Positions 1 through 8,834 are shown, numbered from the stretch's first letter. The stretch: 64,000 nucleotides of DNA from Turicibacter sp. (GCA_009780245.1 WRAJ01000001.1:1-64000); one strand, 5' to 3'. A program made the numbers and translations. Notes: generated from the letters alone by a model not told the origin.

Positions 1-245
1 AGTTGTCAGGTGGGGAAAAGCAACGGGTTGCCATTGCGCGTGCATTGATCAAAAATCCTAGAATTATTGTGGCAGATGAACCAACTGGTGCATTGGATGA
101 AGAAACGAGGGATCAGATTTTGGAGCTGTTTAAAAAAATGATCAAGGATGGTACACAGTTTATTATCGTCACGCACGATGATGATGTAGCAAAGATCTGC
201 GAAAAGGTGTACTATTTGAAAAAAGGTGTTTTGAAACTAACTTAA
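1..245 (+). CDS. ABC transporter ATP-binding protein, C-terminal part (LolD/MacB-like)
   Basis: The gene is cut by the window edge; reading is open from base 3 and ends at TAA 243-245. The visible 80 residues begin with the ABC signature LSGGEKQR, followed by Walker B (IIVADEP), the D-loop (TGALD) and the H-loop histidine (IIVTHD). The 'DEPTGALD' wording is typical of the LolD/MacB/FtsE-like ATPases that drive peptide, lipoprotein or bacitracin-type exporters. The permease partner and the Walker A part lie outside the window, so the substrate cannot be given. A lipoprotein gene follows 16 nt downstream and may be in the same transcript. Confidence 0.9.
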   Translation, partial: LSGGEKQRVAIARALIKNPRIIVADEPTGALDEETRDQILELFKKMIKDGTQFIIVTHDDDVAKICEKVYYLKKGVLKLT

Positions 246-261
246 TTGGAGGTGTTTTACC

Positions 262-660
262 ATGAAAAAAGTACTAGGTTTTATCAGTATGATTGTACTA
301 ATAACCTTATTAACTGGATGTGGACGGGATCATTATTCAAGGGATATTTCAGATTTAATTGGCTCTTGGGCGCCAGACGGACGAGGGAGCGATTCTATTG
401 TACGTACTTATAACGAAGATGGCACTGGATACGTTTGGCATCGTTCTTTTGATCAAGTTGTCACAGAGATTGAATGGGAGTATCTCGGTGATGCACAAGT
501 TAGTATTCAATATCTTCATATTCATGCTAGTACAGGAGTTGGACTTACGGATAACTATATTATTTCATTTCGCATTGACGGCGATACTTTGATTGAAAGA
601 TTAGAAGGTTGGGGGGATTTAGGAATGGAAGCTACCTTCACACGTGTTGAGGATTGGTGA
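262..660 (+). CDS. small lipoprotein, lipocalin-like
   Basis: 132 residues. The N-terminus MKKVLGFISMIVLITLLTGC is a lipoprotein signal peptide with lipobox LTGC (Cys20), so the protein should be tethered to the outer face of the membrane. The mature part contains 'DLIGSWAPDG...RTYNEDGTG', a pattern seen in lipocalin-like DUFs in which a short beta-barrel reports on bulk change; no catalytic residues are recognisable. RBS GGAGG lies about 9 nt before ATG. It follows the ABC ATPase gene closely and is closed by a terminator at 724-744, so it may be an accessory protein of that transporter. The function is unknown. Confidence 0.75.
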   Translation: MKKVLGFISMIVLITLLTGCGRDHYSRDISDLIGSWAPDGRGSDSIVRTYNEDGTGYVWHRSFDQVVTEIEWEYLGDAQVSIQYLHIHASTGVGLTDNYIISFRIDGDTLIERLEGWGDLGMEATFTRVEDW

Positions 661-723
661 TTATCCTACCCACCATCAAAAGAACGTTATTTGTTTCAAA
701 GGTTTTGATGAAATGCCCCCTGC

Positions 724-744
724 AAGAGCCAACGGCTCTTTTTT
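724..744 (+). terminator. intrinsic terminator after lipoprotein gene
   Basis: A 7-bp stem AAGAGCC / GGCTCTT with an AAC loop is followed by a run of T. It separates the lipoprotein gene from alaS. Confidence 0.85.
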
Positions 745-758
745 CTTGTGTCAAAATG

Positions 759-767
759 TGTTATAAT
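759..767 (+). promoter_or_regulatory. extended -10 promoter of alaS
   Basis: TGTTATAAT (TGn + TATAAT) lies 35 nt before the chosen alaS ATG. No good -35 hexamer is visible, as is usual for extended -10 promoters. Because the -10 box overlaps the upstream in-frame TTG at 767, that TTG cannot be the translation start, which supports the ATG at 803. Confidence 0.7.
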
Positions 768-802
768 TGGCAGATAAATTCGAAATTAAGGTTGTGAGTG
801 TA

Positions 803-3496
803 ATGAGAAGAATGACTGGTTCTGAAATTAGGAAGATGTTTTTGGATTTCTTTGAATCGAAGGGGCATATGGTAGAGCCGGGTGCGTCTTTGGTGCCGCA
901 TGAGGATCCGACGTTATTGTGGATCAATAGCGGGGTGGCGGCGCTTAAAAAATATTTCGATGGGAGTGTTGTGCCAAAGAACCCGCGGATTGTGAATGCA
1001 CAAAAGTCGATTCGGACGAATGACATTGAGAACGTGGGGCACACGGCGCGTCACCACACGTTTTTTGAAATGCTTGGGAATTTCTCAATTGGCGAGTATT
1101 TCCGTGAGGAAGCCATGACTTGGGCATGGGAGCTGCTGACTTCGCCAGAGTGGTTTGCTTTTGATAAAGATTTATTGTACGTTACCATTTACCCAACCGA
1201 TGAAGCATCTTACAATTTGTGGCTCAAGCTCGGAGTAGACGCGTCGCACATCATTAGACTAGAAGAGAACTTCTGGGAAATCGGCGCGGGGCCTTGCGGG
1301 CCTTGTACGGAGATTTTCTTTGACCGTGGGACCAAGTACGATCCGGAAAACATCGGCGTGCGCCTGATCGAGGAAGACATTGAAAACGACCGTTATTTAG
1401 AAGTGTGGAACGTGGTGTTCTCGCAATTCAACTCTGACCCTGCCAAAGCGCGTCATGAGTACGAGCCGCTCCCGAATCAAAACATCGATACCGGGATGGG
1501 TCTGGAGCGTATGGCCTGCATCCTCCAAGAAGTTGAAACCAACTTTGAATCGGACCTGTTTATGCCGATCATCAAGAAAGCGGAAGAACTTTCAGGCAAC
1601 ACGTACAGCGATGAAACGAAAGTCTCGTTTAAAATCATCGCGGATCATGCTCGTACGGTGACGTTTGCTGTGGCTGACGGGGCGATGCTCTCTAATGAGG
1701 GCCGCGGCTATGTGTTGCGTCGTCTGTTGCGTCGTGCGGTGCGTCATGGTAAAAACCTGGGCGTCAAGGGCGCATTCCTGTTTGAGCTCGTGCCGGTCGT
1801 TGCCGAAATCATGAAAGATTATTACCCGACCGTCCTAGAGAAGGTGACACTGATTCAAGGGATCGTGAAAGACGAGGAAGACCGTTTCCTACGAACCTTA
1901 GCGGACGGTGAGAAGAAGTTTAACGAATTGGCAGCTTCCGCGACGAGCAACACGATCGGCGGGGCTGAAGCGTTTATGTTATATGACACGTACGGATTCC
2001 CGTTTGAGTTGACCCTTGAGCTGGCAGAAGAGCAAGGACTACAGGTTGACAAAGAAGGGTTTAATGCTTGTATGGAAGCGCAAAAGACCCGGGCTCGAAG
2101 TGCGCGTGGGGAAATGGATTCGATGGCGGCGCAAAGTGAGGCGTTGTTGAATTTTAAGGAAAAATCGGTATTTACAGGTAAGTTGTTGACGGTAGGAGAG
2201 GTGATTTTGCTGTTAAAGGACGGCGAGGTTGTGGATGCGCTTGAGGATGAAGAGGGGCAATTCATTCTAAATCAGACGGCGTTTTATGCGACCAGCGGTG
2301 GGCAAGTGGCGGATGATGGGCGTGCACGGGTCATCGTTAAGAGTCTGGTTGAGATTAAGGATGATGGGAGTGTCGTGCCCATTGAGACTGATAAGCGTGA
2401 GGGTGAAATCGAGATTAAGAACGTGGAGAAGGCGCCTCACGGTCAGCATTTGCATACGGGGCACGTGTTTGGGAAGGTCGAAATGGGCGATGTCGTGGTC
2501 TGCGAGGTGGCGCAAAGCTTAAGAAATTATACACAGCGCAACCACACGGCGACGCATTTGCTGCACCAGGCGTTAAAAGAAGTGTTGGGTGAGCACGCGA
2601 ATCAAGCGGGTTCACTAGTAAATTCGGAGTATTTACGTTTTGATTTTAATCATACGAAACAGGTGGAAGCGTCGGAGCTGGAAGAAGTGGAACGTTTGGT
2701 GAATCAAATGATTTTTGCTAAGCTGGATGTCTCGATCGATCACATGTCACTCGCTGAGGCAAAAGAAGAGGGTGCAACGGCACTGTTCGGTGAGAAATAC
2801 GACGCAGATAGGGTGCGCGTGGTGAGCATCGGCACTTTCGACAGCACGTTCAGTATCGAACTTTGCGGTGGCCTGCACGTGAAAAACACGTCCGAGATTG
2901 GCTTGTTTAAAATCACGAGTGAGTCGGGCATCGGCGCTGGTATTCGTCGGATTGAAGCTGTGACGTCAAAAGAAGCCCTAGCGTATTTAAATGATTATGT
3001 AACCCGGTTGCACGACCTTTCGGCAACACTCAAAGCGAAACCGAATAATCTAGAAACCCGTGTGGGGACGTTGGTGTCTGATTTAGCTGAATTGAAGCGG
3101 GAAAACGACGCCCTGAAAGCACAGATGGCGAATACGAAAGTGGCTGATCTGGTAAATGAGGTGCAAGTGATTAACGGCTTCAACGTGTTAACGGCTCGCA
3201 TTGACGGGGTGGTTATGAACGATTTAAAAACAATGATTGACGAGTTTAAACAAAAACTAAACAGTGCGGTGATTGTACTAGCAAGTGCGGCTGACGATAA
3301 GGTAGCGCTGGCTTGTGGTGTGACGGCCGATTATGTGAAGCAAGGCCTCAATGCCGGTCAGTTGGTGAAAGAAGTAGCGCAGGTTTGTGGTGGAAACGGT
3401 GGCGGTCGTCCGGATATGGCGACAGCTGGTGCGAAGGATGCGAGTAAAATCGAAGTAGGTTTTGCAAAAGTCGCGACTATTATTGAAGAAAAATAA
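803..3496 (+). CDS. alaS: alanyl-tRNA synthetase
   Basis: 897 residues with ATG at 803 (MRRMTGSEIRKMF, the usual family N-terminus). It charges tRNA-Ala with alanine in the cytoplasm and clears misacylated Ser/Gly. The class II catalytic domain comes first (ASLVPHEDPTLLW, RTNDIENVG, RHHTFFEMLGNFS), then the editing domain with zinc-binding HTATHLLH and CGGLH, where most family members have CGGTH, and a C-terminal C-Ala domain with a glycine-rich GGNGGGRPDMA. The length is slightly above the usual ~875-880. It heads the conserved Bacillota cluster alaS-ireB-ruvX-DUF1292. I see no T-box leader. Confidence 0.97.
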   Translation: MRRMTGSEIRKMFLDFFESKGHMVEPGASLVPHEDPTLLWINSGVAALKKYFDGSVVPKNPRIVNAQKSIRTNDIENVGHTARHHTFFEMLGNFSIGEYFREEAMTWAWELLTSPEWFAFDKDLLYVTIYPTDEASYNLWLKLGVDASHIIRLEENFWEIGAGPCGPCTEIFFDRGTKYDPENIGVRLIEEDIENDRYLEVWNVVFSQFNSDPAKARHEYEPLPNQNIDTGMGLERMACILQEVETNFESDLFMPIIKKAEELSGNTYSDETKVSFKIIADHARTVTFAVADGAMLSNEGRGYVLRRLLRRAVRHGKNLGVKGAFLFELVPVVAEIMKDYYPTVLEKVTLIQGIVKDEEDRFLRTLADGEKKFNELAASATSNTIGGAEAFMLYDTYGFPFELTLELAEEQGLQVDKEGFNACMEAQKTRARSARGEMDSMAAQSEALLNFKEKSVFTGKLLTVGEVILLLKDGEVVDALEDEEGQFILNQTAFYATSGGQVADDGRARVIVKSLVEIKDDGSVVPIETDKREGEIEIKNVEKAPHGQHLHTGHVFGKVEMGDVVVCEVAQSLRNYTQRNHTATHLLHQALKEVLGEHANQAGSLVNSEYLRFDFNHTKQVEASELEEVERLVNQMIFAKLDVSIDHMSLAEAKEEGATALFGEKYDADRVRVVSIGTFDSTFSIELCGGLHVKNTSEIGLFKITSESGIGAGIRRIEAVTSKEALAYLNDYVTRLHDLSATLKAKPNNLETRVGTLVSDLAELKRENDALKAQMANTKVADLVNEVQVINGFNVLTARIDGVVMNDLKTMIDEFKQKLNSAVIVLASAADDKVALACGVTADYVKQGLNAGQLVKEVAQVCGGNGGGRPDMATAGAKDASKIEVGFAKVATIIEEK

Positions 3497-3573
3497 GCAA
3501 TTTACTTTCTTTCTGAGGGGATTTAGTGTAAAATGATAGCTAAGTAAAAATTATATAAAAGTGGGTGGAAAAG

Positions 3574-3837
3574 ATGCTAGACAACAGAACGATGATGCTG
3601 GATGATTTAAAGCACCAATTGGATCAGAGCTCGCACGTTGAACGAATATTACTCGAGGTGCTGACATCGCTTGAATCTAAGGGATACAATCCGGTCAACC
3701 AAGTGGTGGGTTATTTGATTTCGGGAGATCCTGCGTACATTTCAAGTCATGACGGTGCACGTGGAAAAATTCAACAAGTTGAGCGCGATGAGATCATTGA
3801 GGTATTAATGACGCGCTTTATTGAGCATACTAAATAA
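3574..3837 (+). CDS. ireB: IreB family regulatory protein (UPF0297)
   Basis: 87 residues from ATG 3574; an in-frame GTG at 3565 is a less likely start because the GGTGG ribosome binding site sits between the two. The signature 'LESKGYNPVNQVVGYLISGDPAYI' region identifies the UPF0297/IreB family. In Enterococcus faecalis IreB is the phosphorylation target of the PASTA kinase IreK and acts negatively in cephalosporin tolerance; the same role here is inference. Its TAA overlaps the ruvX ATG by one base (TAATG), showing translational coupling. Confidence 0.93.
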   Translation: MLDNRTMMLDDLKHQLDQSSHVERILLEVLTSLESKGYNPVNQVVGYLISGDPAYISSHDGARGKIQQVERDEIIEVLMTRFIEHTK

Positions 3838-4253
3838 TGAAGACACTCGGACTTGATTTAGGTGATAAGACGCTTGGTGTGGCGATGAGTGATGCGCTTG
3901 GGATGATGGCACACGGTGTGGAGACGTTTACCTTCAAGACGGCGCATTATAAACATGCGCTTGAATACATCGTAGATGTGCTTAAGAAAGAGAATGTTTC
4001 GACGATTGTGCTAGGTTTACCGAAAAACATGGACAATACGGAGGGTGAACGTGCTGAAATTAGTCGGCGCTTTGCTAAGAAGGTGGAAGAGTCCACAGGG
4101 ATTCCGGTTGTTTTGTGGGACGAGCGGTTGACGACGATGCAAGCGGATCGTGTGCTTATCGACGGTGGCATGCGAAGAGAGAATAGGAAAAAACACGTTG
4201 ACAAATTGGCAGCGACCCTTATTTTGCAAAGTTATCTTGAGAGTAAGGGTTAA
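3837..4253 (+). CDS. ruvX: RuvX/YqgF pre-16S rRNA nuclease / putative Holliday junction resolvase
   Basis: 138 residues, the normal family length. The RNase H-like fold is seen in the N-terminal GLDLGDKTLGVAMSD (first catalytic Asp), the central IVLGLPKNMD and VVLWDERLTTMQA (DER motif), and the C-terminal HVDKLAATLILQSYL (Asp). Family members process the 5' end of 16S rRNA and were earlier proposed as Holliday-junction resolvases. It overlaps ireB by one base and precedes the DUF1292 gene by 18 nt, as in Bacillus. Confidence 0.95.
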   Translation: MKTLGLDLGDKTLGVAMSDALGMMAHGVETFTFKTAHYKHALEYIVDVLKKENVSTIVLGLPKNMDNTEGERAEISRRFAKKVEESTGIPVVLWDERLTTMQADRVLIDGGMRRENRKKHVDKLAATLILQSYLESKG

Positions 4254-4271
4254 TAAAAAGAGGTGTTCACA

Positions 4272-4589
4272 ATGACAGAAGAATTGGAAGAAATGAATAA
4301 ATTAATTGTTATTAACGAAGAAGGGGAGGAGATTGAGTGTGAAATTTTATTCACGTTTAACTCTGCTGAATACGAAAAGGATTACGTGGTTTACACGCCA
4401 CTTGGCGAGGACTATGTGGATGAGGATGGCTTCCCAGAAGTACACGTCTCTTCGTATACAACGAATGAAAACGGTGAAGGTGGCGGGCTTGAGCCAATTG
4501 ATGACGATGCGGAATGGGACATGATTGAAGAAGTGGTGGCATCATTTGTTGAAGCACAAGAAGAGGAAGACGATGAGCCAATCTCATAA
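4272..4589 (+). CDS. yrzB: DUF1292 family protein (YrzB-like)
   Basis: 105 very acidic residues from ATG 4272 (AGAGGTG ribosome binding site 6 nt before; the upstream in-frame GTG at 4263 lies inside that site). The pattern 'NKLIVINEEGEEIECEILFTF...YVVYTPLGED' is the DUF1292 core. The function is unknown; the gene is nearly always found with ireB and ruvX in Bacillota, and here it ends the operon before a terminator. About a third of the residues are Asp/Glu. Confidence 0.9.
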   Translation: MTEELEEMNKLIVINEEGEEIECEILFTFNSAEYEKDYVVYTPLGEDYVDEDGFPEVHVSSYTTNENGEGGGLEPIDDDAEWDMIEEVVASFVEAQEEEDDEPIS

Positions 4590-4610
4590 ATTTAAATTTT
4601 AGAATTTTAA

Positions 4611-4631
4611 ACGGACGGGTAGTCCGTTTTT
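4611..4631 (+). terminator. intrinsic terminator of the alaS operon
   Basis: Stem ACGGAC / GTCCGT with loop GGGTA and a TTTTT tail. Confidence 0.85.
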
Positions 4632-4663
4632 GTGCTTATTATACGAGGTAGGAGAAAGACATT

Positions 4664-5791
4664 ATGAAAAACTTTTTAATTACAATCGGAACGTTGTTGC
4701 TAATCATTGCCATCGTTTTTGGAGGGGGATATTTATTTGTTACACGGACGATTAATACCCATACTTACAGACCAATTGATGCTGAGGCGACGGAGGCAGA
4801 TGCGATTGTTTTTGAAATTAGGCCGGGGATGTTTGCTTCGGACGTTAATCGTGAATTGTACGAACACGGTTTGATTCGCCATGAGTGGATCGCTAATCAG
4901 CTGGTCAGGTTCAATAGCTGGAATCGCATTCAAGCAGGAGAATTTGAGATCCATGCAGGGATGTCTTTGTACGACATGTTTACGATTTTCACCCAATCGC
5001 AAGGGGTAGAGCAAATCTTTACTTATGTGATTGTTCCTGAAGGAGCGGATCTGGTTTGGATTGCACATATTTTTGCAGATGCGTTAGATTTAGATGCCGA
5101 CGCCATGATCGCACTTTGGTCGGACACGGCATTTTTGGAAGAATTAATTGATGAATACTGGTTCATCACCGATGAAGTGTTAGATCCGGTGTTGCTTCAC
5201 CCATTAGAAGGTTACATCTATCCGATTCGCCATGAAATTCCAGAAGGGATGACGGACTTGGCTGAGATCACGCGTGTGATTCTAAGTATGACGGGGACGA
5301 TCATTGCCCCTTACCGCACGCAAATTGAAGAACACGATATGACGTTTCATGAAATCCTTTCTTTTGCTTCCGTTGTTCAAGGTGAGACGCCTGATCCTGA
5401 GGACATGGCTACCGTGGCCGGTGTGTTCTTTAACCGACTGGCGACTGATCACCGCTTAGAAAGCTGTGCAACGGTGCAATATCTGGCGGAAGAGCGTGCG
5501 ATGCATGTCACGGATGCGATGCGATTTGGTATTGGCACGCATTTCGATTCGCCGTATAACACTTATTTAAGCGATGGGATTCCACCTGGTGCGATTAACA
5601 GCCCAGAACGTGCGGCCATTTTAGCAACGATCAACCCAGAGGTGCATGATTTCTTCTTCTTCATCGGAGATATTTTTAATTGTCAAAGCGGAGGTACTTA
5701 TTTCTTTACGAACTATAGTGAGCACCACGCGTTCTACCTTGCGAATTTAGCACCGTCTTACGCTAATAATAGTGTGAGTGTTTGTGAATAA
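4664..5791 (+). CDS. mltG: endolytic murein transglycosylase MltG
   Basis: 375 residues: one N-terminal transmembrane segment (about residues 4-26), a LysM-like region, then the YceG catalytic domain. The catalytic Glu corresponds to E241 in FASVVQGET, aligned with E218 of the Escherichia coli protein (MASIIEKET); the flanking first Glu is replaced by Gln here. Later motifs VFFNRL, YNTYLSDGIPPGAINSP and a C-terminal Asn-rich stretch match the family. It cleaves nascent glycan strands at the membrane and helps set strand length. It sits between the DUF1292 gene and two thioredoxin-like genes, whereas Bacillus has trmR directly next. Confidence 0.95.
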   Translation: MKNFLITIGTLLLIIAIVFGGGYLFVTRTINTHTYRPIDAEATEADAIVFEIRPGMFASDVNRELYEHGLIRHEWIANQLVRFNSWNRIQAGEFEIHAGMSLYDMFTIFTQSQGVEQIFTYVIVPEGADLVWIAHIFADALDLDADAMIALWSDTAFLEELIDEYWFITDEVLDPVLLHPLEGYIYPIRHEIPEGMTDLAEITRVILSMTGTIIAPYRTQIEEHDMTFHEILSFASVVQGETPDPEDMATVAGVFFNRLATDHRLESCATVQYLAEERAMHVTDAMRFGIGTHFDSPYNTYLSDGIPPGAINSPERAAILATINPEVHDFFFFIGDIFNCQSGGTYFFTNYSEHHAFYLANLAPSYANNSVSVCE

Positions 5792-5828
5792 TAACTGATA
5801 CCATAAGTGATAAAATGAGGGATTTAAG

Positions 5829-6281
5829 ATGAATAAAAAAAGTAGAGGCACGGAATTAATTATTGGCGCAGTGACGATTTTTGTCGTTTTAATCGGTTTA
5901 GTGATGGTCTTCAATGTCTTTGGCGGCGGGAGTAGGCTAGATACCATTGGTCTTTCAGAGATGAACGATATTTTGGCAGATGGTAGTGGTGAAGGGACGT
6001 TTGTTTATTTTGGCCGTCCAACTTGTCCGCACTGTGTGACGTTCGAACCGATTTTAGAAGATGTCTTGGATGACTTAGGTGTGCGACTTCCTTACTTTAA
6101 CGCAGACTTAGCGGATCAAGAAGACATTGATAGAAGAAGAGAGGTCTTTGCTCAGCTTGGCTTAGAAGGTGTACCAAAGATTGCTTACATCATCAACGGT
6201 GAAGCGGTCGATGTCTTAATCGGTGTGCAACCAGCTTCAGCCGTTCATGAATTCTTTGAAGACAACGGTGGGATTGAGTAA
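5829..6281 (+). CDS. membrane-anchored thioredoxin-like protein (CPHC)
   Basis: 150 residues. One N-terminal membrane helix (about residues 9-30) puts the thioredoxin fold outside the cell. The active site is RPTCPHC, with the cis-Pro loop GVPKIAY about 60 residues later, both as expected for thioredoxin/DsbA-type folds. CPHC is the DsbA dithiol sequence, so an oxidase or isomerase role for exported proteins is plausible but unproven. The next gene encodes a clear paralogue with a different anchor and a CPMC active site. The pair is inserted between mltG and trmR, which are neighbours in Bacillus. Confidence 0.85.
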   Translation: MNKKSRGTELIIGAVTIFVVLIGLVMVFNVFGGGSRLDTIGLSEMNDILADGSGEGTFVYFGRPTCPHCVTFEPILEDVLDDLGVRLPYFNADLADQEDIDRRREVFAQLGLEGVPKIAYIINGEAVDVLIGVQPASAVHEFFEDNGGIE

Positions 6282-6317
6282 CCGAGTAGATACTGAAGTG
6301 AAAGGAGTTGTATTAAT

Positions 6318-6788
6318 ATGAAAACTAAGAAACTCATTCTACTGCTATCATTATTCATTGTGAGCTTAGTACTCGTTGGTTGTGGAGAAAGTGACGAGGA
6401 GGTAACGACTTATCCTGGTCTTCATTACATTGGTAACGACGAACTTTATGAGCTATTAAATACTGAGACAGAAGATGAGGATGAAACGAGTGTTTTTGTT
6501 TATATTGGTCGTCCGACCTGTCCGATGTGTCAAGAATTTGAGCCGATCTTAGAAGAAGCCTTGGTGTATTTAGGGATGGAACTTAAGTACTTTCAAACCG
6601 ATATGGCCCGTGTGGAGAACGAGGATCTCATGTTGACGATGATGGAGACGCTAGGGATTACGGGTGTTCCGACCGTTGCGTACATCGTAAACGGCGAACT
6701 TCGCGATTTTCTAATGGGCATGTATGAAGTAGACGAAGTCGTGAACTTCTTCAGAACAAACGATCCAGCGCTCCTGGAAGAAAACTAA
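6318..6788 (+). CDS. thioredoxin-like lipoprotein (CPMC)
   Basis: 156 residues with a lipoprotein signal (LVLVGCG, Cys22), so it is lipid-anchored outside the membrane. The redox motif is RPTCPMC and the cis-Pro loop GVPTVAY. It is about 45% similar by eye to the preceding gene across 'FVY.GRPTCP.C..FEPILE' and 'YIVNGE', so the two are tandem duplicates whose anchors (helix or lipid) diverged. A terminator follows 20 nt after the stop. A role in thiol exchange on the cell surface is inferred from fold and location only. Confidence 0.85.
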   Translation: MKTKKLILLLSLFIVSLVLVGCGESDEEVTTYPGLHYIGNDELYELLNTETEDEDETSVFVYIGRPTCPMCQEFEPILEEALVYLGMELKYFQTDMARVENEDLMLTMMETLGITGVPTVAYIVNGELRDFLMGMYEVDEVVNFFRTNDPALLEEN

Positions 6789-6805
6789 ACCATAATATAA
6801 AAACA

Positions 6806-6838
6806 AACACTCGACATGATACGATAGTCGGGTGTTTT
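6806..6838 (+). terminator. intrinsic terminator after thioredoxin-like pair
   Basis: Stem AACACTCGAC / GTCGGGTGTT (one wobble) followed by TTTT. It sits just upstream of trmR, which begins 22 nt later. Confidence 0.8.
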
Positions 6839-6859
6839 GATGAGTAGAGTGATAACAAG

Positions 6860-7525
6860 ATGGAACAACTATACGAGTTAAATGACATATTAGAAACCGC
6901 GTTTAAAATTATCGCGCACGATGCGTTATCGTTGGAAATGAAAGCCTATGCGGAAGAAAACGACATCCCCATTATCGACGACAGCGGACTTGAAACGGTC
7001 TTGCAATTTTTAAAGTTAAAGAAGCCGAAGCGCATTCTAGAAATTGGCTCAGCGATCGGCTACTGGTCGACCATGGTGGCCAGGCACACTGGTGCTAACG
7101 TTGTCACCATCGAACGAGATGCCCAACATTACGAAAAAGCGTGCGCGTACATTGCCAAGTCAAGCGTCGCAAAGCACATCGAAATCTATAAAGCAGATGC
7201 CCTAGACTTTGACACAGCGCTACTAAAAAATCAAACGTTCGATGTGATTTTCATCGACGCTGCCAAATCAGCTTATCAGCGCTTCTTTGAAAAATACGAA
7301 CCGTTCCTGGCCAGTGACGGCTTAATGATTTCGGATAACCTGCTCTTCCACGGTCACATTTTCACGGATAAAAAAGACCTTGGTCGCAACTTACGCGATT
7401 TAACACGGAAGATTAAAACGTACTCCGCTTGGCTGGCTGAGCATCCGCATTACGAGACGATTTTTTTACCGCTAGGCGACGGGATTGCCTTTAGCTATCG
7501 AAAGGACGGTGAACGACATGACTAA
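6860..7525 (+). CDS. trmR: tRNA 5-hydroxyuridine methyltransferase (YrrM family)
   Basis: 221 residues of a class I SAM-dependent O-methyltransferase. SAM motif I is LEIGSAIGYWS, the acidic motif is VVTIERD, and FDVIFIDAAK plus MISDNLLFHG are the metal-binding and catalytic region of the caffeoyl-CoA-OMT-like family. In Bacillus subtilis YrrM (TrmR) methylates 5-hydroxyuridine at wobble position 34 of tRNA to mo5U. The next two genes are the matching hydroxylation genes, which strengthens the assignment. The stop overlaps the start of the next gene by 8 nt. Confidence 0.92.
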   Translation: MEQLYELNDILETAFKIIAHDALSLEMKAYAEENDIPIIDDSGLETVLQFLKLKKPKRILEIGSAIGYWSTMVARHTGANVVTIERDAQHYEKACAYIAKSSVAKHIEIYKADALDFDTALLKNQTFDVIFIDAAKSAYQRFFEKYEPFLASDGLMISDNLLFHGHIFTDKKDLGRNLRDLTRKIKTYSAWLAEHPHYETIFLPLGDGIAFSYRKDGERHD

Positions 7526-8459
7526 ACCGGAATTGTTGACGACACCCCAAAGCATAGACGAAATTCAAGTATTAGCCGAAGCGGGTGCAGAGGCGTTTGT
7601 GATCGGGGATGCTCGCTTCGCCCTCGTCGTGCGTGGGTCGTTTCAAGAAAAAAATTTGGAAGAGGCTGTGACAGTGATACACGAACTTGGGAAGAAGGTT
7701 TATCTGCTCATTGATGCGATTTTTCCCAATGCCTTGCTAGCCGAGCTTGAAATCTACCTACAAGCTATCAAACACATGCCATTTGATGGGGTTCGCGTGG
7801 CGGATTTGGGTGCTTATATGTTGATTAAAGATCTTCTACCGGAGATGCCGATTCAATTTATCGATGCCATGATGCTGACGAATTATGAGACAGTGAATTA
7901 TTGGGCGGATAAAGGGATTGCGCGAGCGCGACTTGCCCATGAATTGACGTTGGATGAAGTGTTAGAGATTAAAAAAGAAGCGAAGACAAAGATTGAAGTC
8001 CTGATTCAAGGAGCCCCGTTAATGTTTACATCACGTCGCAAATTGGTTGATAACTATCTTGATTTTCAAAAGACGTTAGGTAGAACGATGACTGTCGCAG
8101 CTGCTGGCAATTATTTATACGATGCGGAACGCCACTTGTATTACCCAATCATCGAAAACGACCACGGCACCCACATTTACGGTGGTAGCGACGTGTGTAT
8201 GATCGACGACCTGACCGACTTGCTTGACGCTGAAATCGATGCGTTGTACATCGAAAGCTTCACGCACGAAACGAAAGAACTAGTAAAACTAGTAGAACTA
8301 TACCGCGCCGCGATTGATTTAGCCACGACTGACGGTGTGAAATACCAACAAGTTGGTCGCGCATTATATGGCGAAGTAGAAAAGTTACAAACGGATAAAC
8401 GACCGATTGATCGCGGCTTTTATTACAAGCCAACGATTTACAAGAATCAAAGTAAGTAA
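7518..8459 (+). CDS. trhP1: peptidase U32-like tRNA hydroxylation protein (YrrN type)
   Basis: 313 residues from ATG 7518, with RBS AAAGGACGG about 8 nt upstream inside the trmR 3' end. The protein starts PELLTTPQSIDEIQVLAEAGAEAFVIGD, the U32 TIM-barrel opening, and carries IEVLIQGAPLMFTSRRKLVDNY in the middle. It is the smaller of the two U32 partners. In B. subtilis YrrN and YrrO make 5-hydroxyuridine at tRNA position 34 from prephenate; they are not proteases despite the family name. A 375-nt spacer with a hairpin repeat separates it from its partner, unlike the tight Bacillus operon. Confidence 0.9.
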   Translation: MTKPELLTTPQSIDEIQVLAEAGAEAFVIGDARFALVVRGSFQEKNLEEAVTVIHELGKKVYLLIDAIFPNALLAELEIYLQAIKHMPFDGVRVADLGAYMLIKDLLPEMPIQFIDAMMLTNYETVNYWADKGIARARLAHELTLDEVLEIKKEAKTKIEVLIQGAPLMFTSRRKLVDNYLDFQKTLGRTMTVAAAGNYLYDAERHLYYPIIENDHGTHIYGGSDVCMIDDLTDLLDAEIDALYIESFTHETKELVKLVELYRAAIDLATTDGVKYQQVGRALYGEVEKLQTDKRPIDRGFYYKPTIYKNQSK

Positions 8460-8499
8460 AAGCCATTTTGCAAGCATTGCTACCCTTTGCGAAAGACGC

Positions 8500-8672
8500 T
8501 CTGCCACTTTTTCGCGAAAAAACGGGCCTTAGTGGCAGAAACTCACCCGCTTTGACCTTTAGCTAATGTCAAACACCCCCAAAAATAGGCTAAAATCAAA
8601 ATCATTACCATATTCACAGGAAAACTTCTGCGGCTGTGCCACTTCTTCACGAAAAAACAGACCTTAGTGGCA
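8500..8672 (+). repeat. intergenic hairpin pair, TCTGCCACT word (gap 8460-8834)
   Basis: Two hairpins fill this 375-nt gap. Unit 1 (8500-8539) is TCTGCCACT, 22 nt, AGTGGCAGA; unit 2 (8637-8672) is TGCCACT, 22 nt, AGTGGCA. Both loops contain CGAAAAAAC and end in CCTT. The same two-unit arrangement recurs at 48076-48239 with the same word, including a shared CCATATTCA stretch upstream of unit 2. No open frame or tRNA is seen in the gap. Confidence 0.85.
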
Positions 8673-8834
8673 GAGAGGTCTTCCACAGCGAGCTACAAAG
8701 CAAAAATCAAAAACTAATAGGGTAATATCAGAGCGCAAACTGTTCGTAAAGCGCGAAAAATCAAATCTTACGACAGTTTTATGAGGGACAAGCTTGTAAT
8801 GAACGCGAATTAACTATTATCGGAGGTACAAATA

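Noticed and set aside
767-802. Upstream TTG start of alaS
   Set aside because: The codon overlaps the -10 box TATAAT, so it lies upstream of the transcript start; the family N-terminus begins at 803.
660-802. T-box leader for alaS
   Set aside because: The gap is too short, holds a terminator for the preceding gene, and lacks the T-box AGGGTGGNACCGCG-type sequence.
8500-8672. Ordinary rho-independent terminators for trhP1
   Set aside because: The stems are not followed by T-runs and the same pair occurs in another locus with the same spacing.
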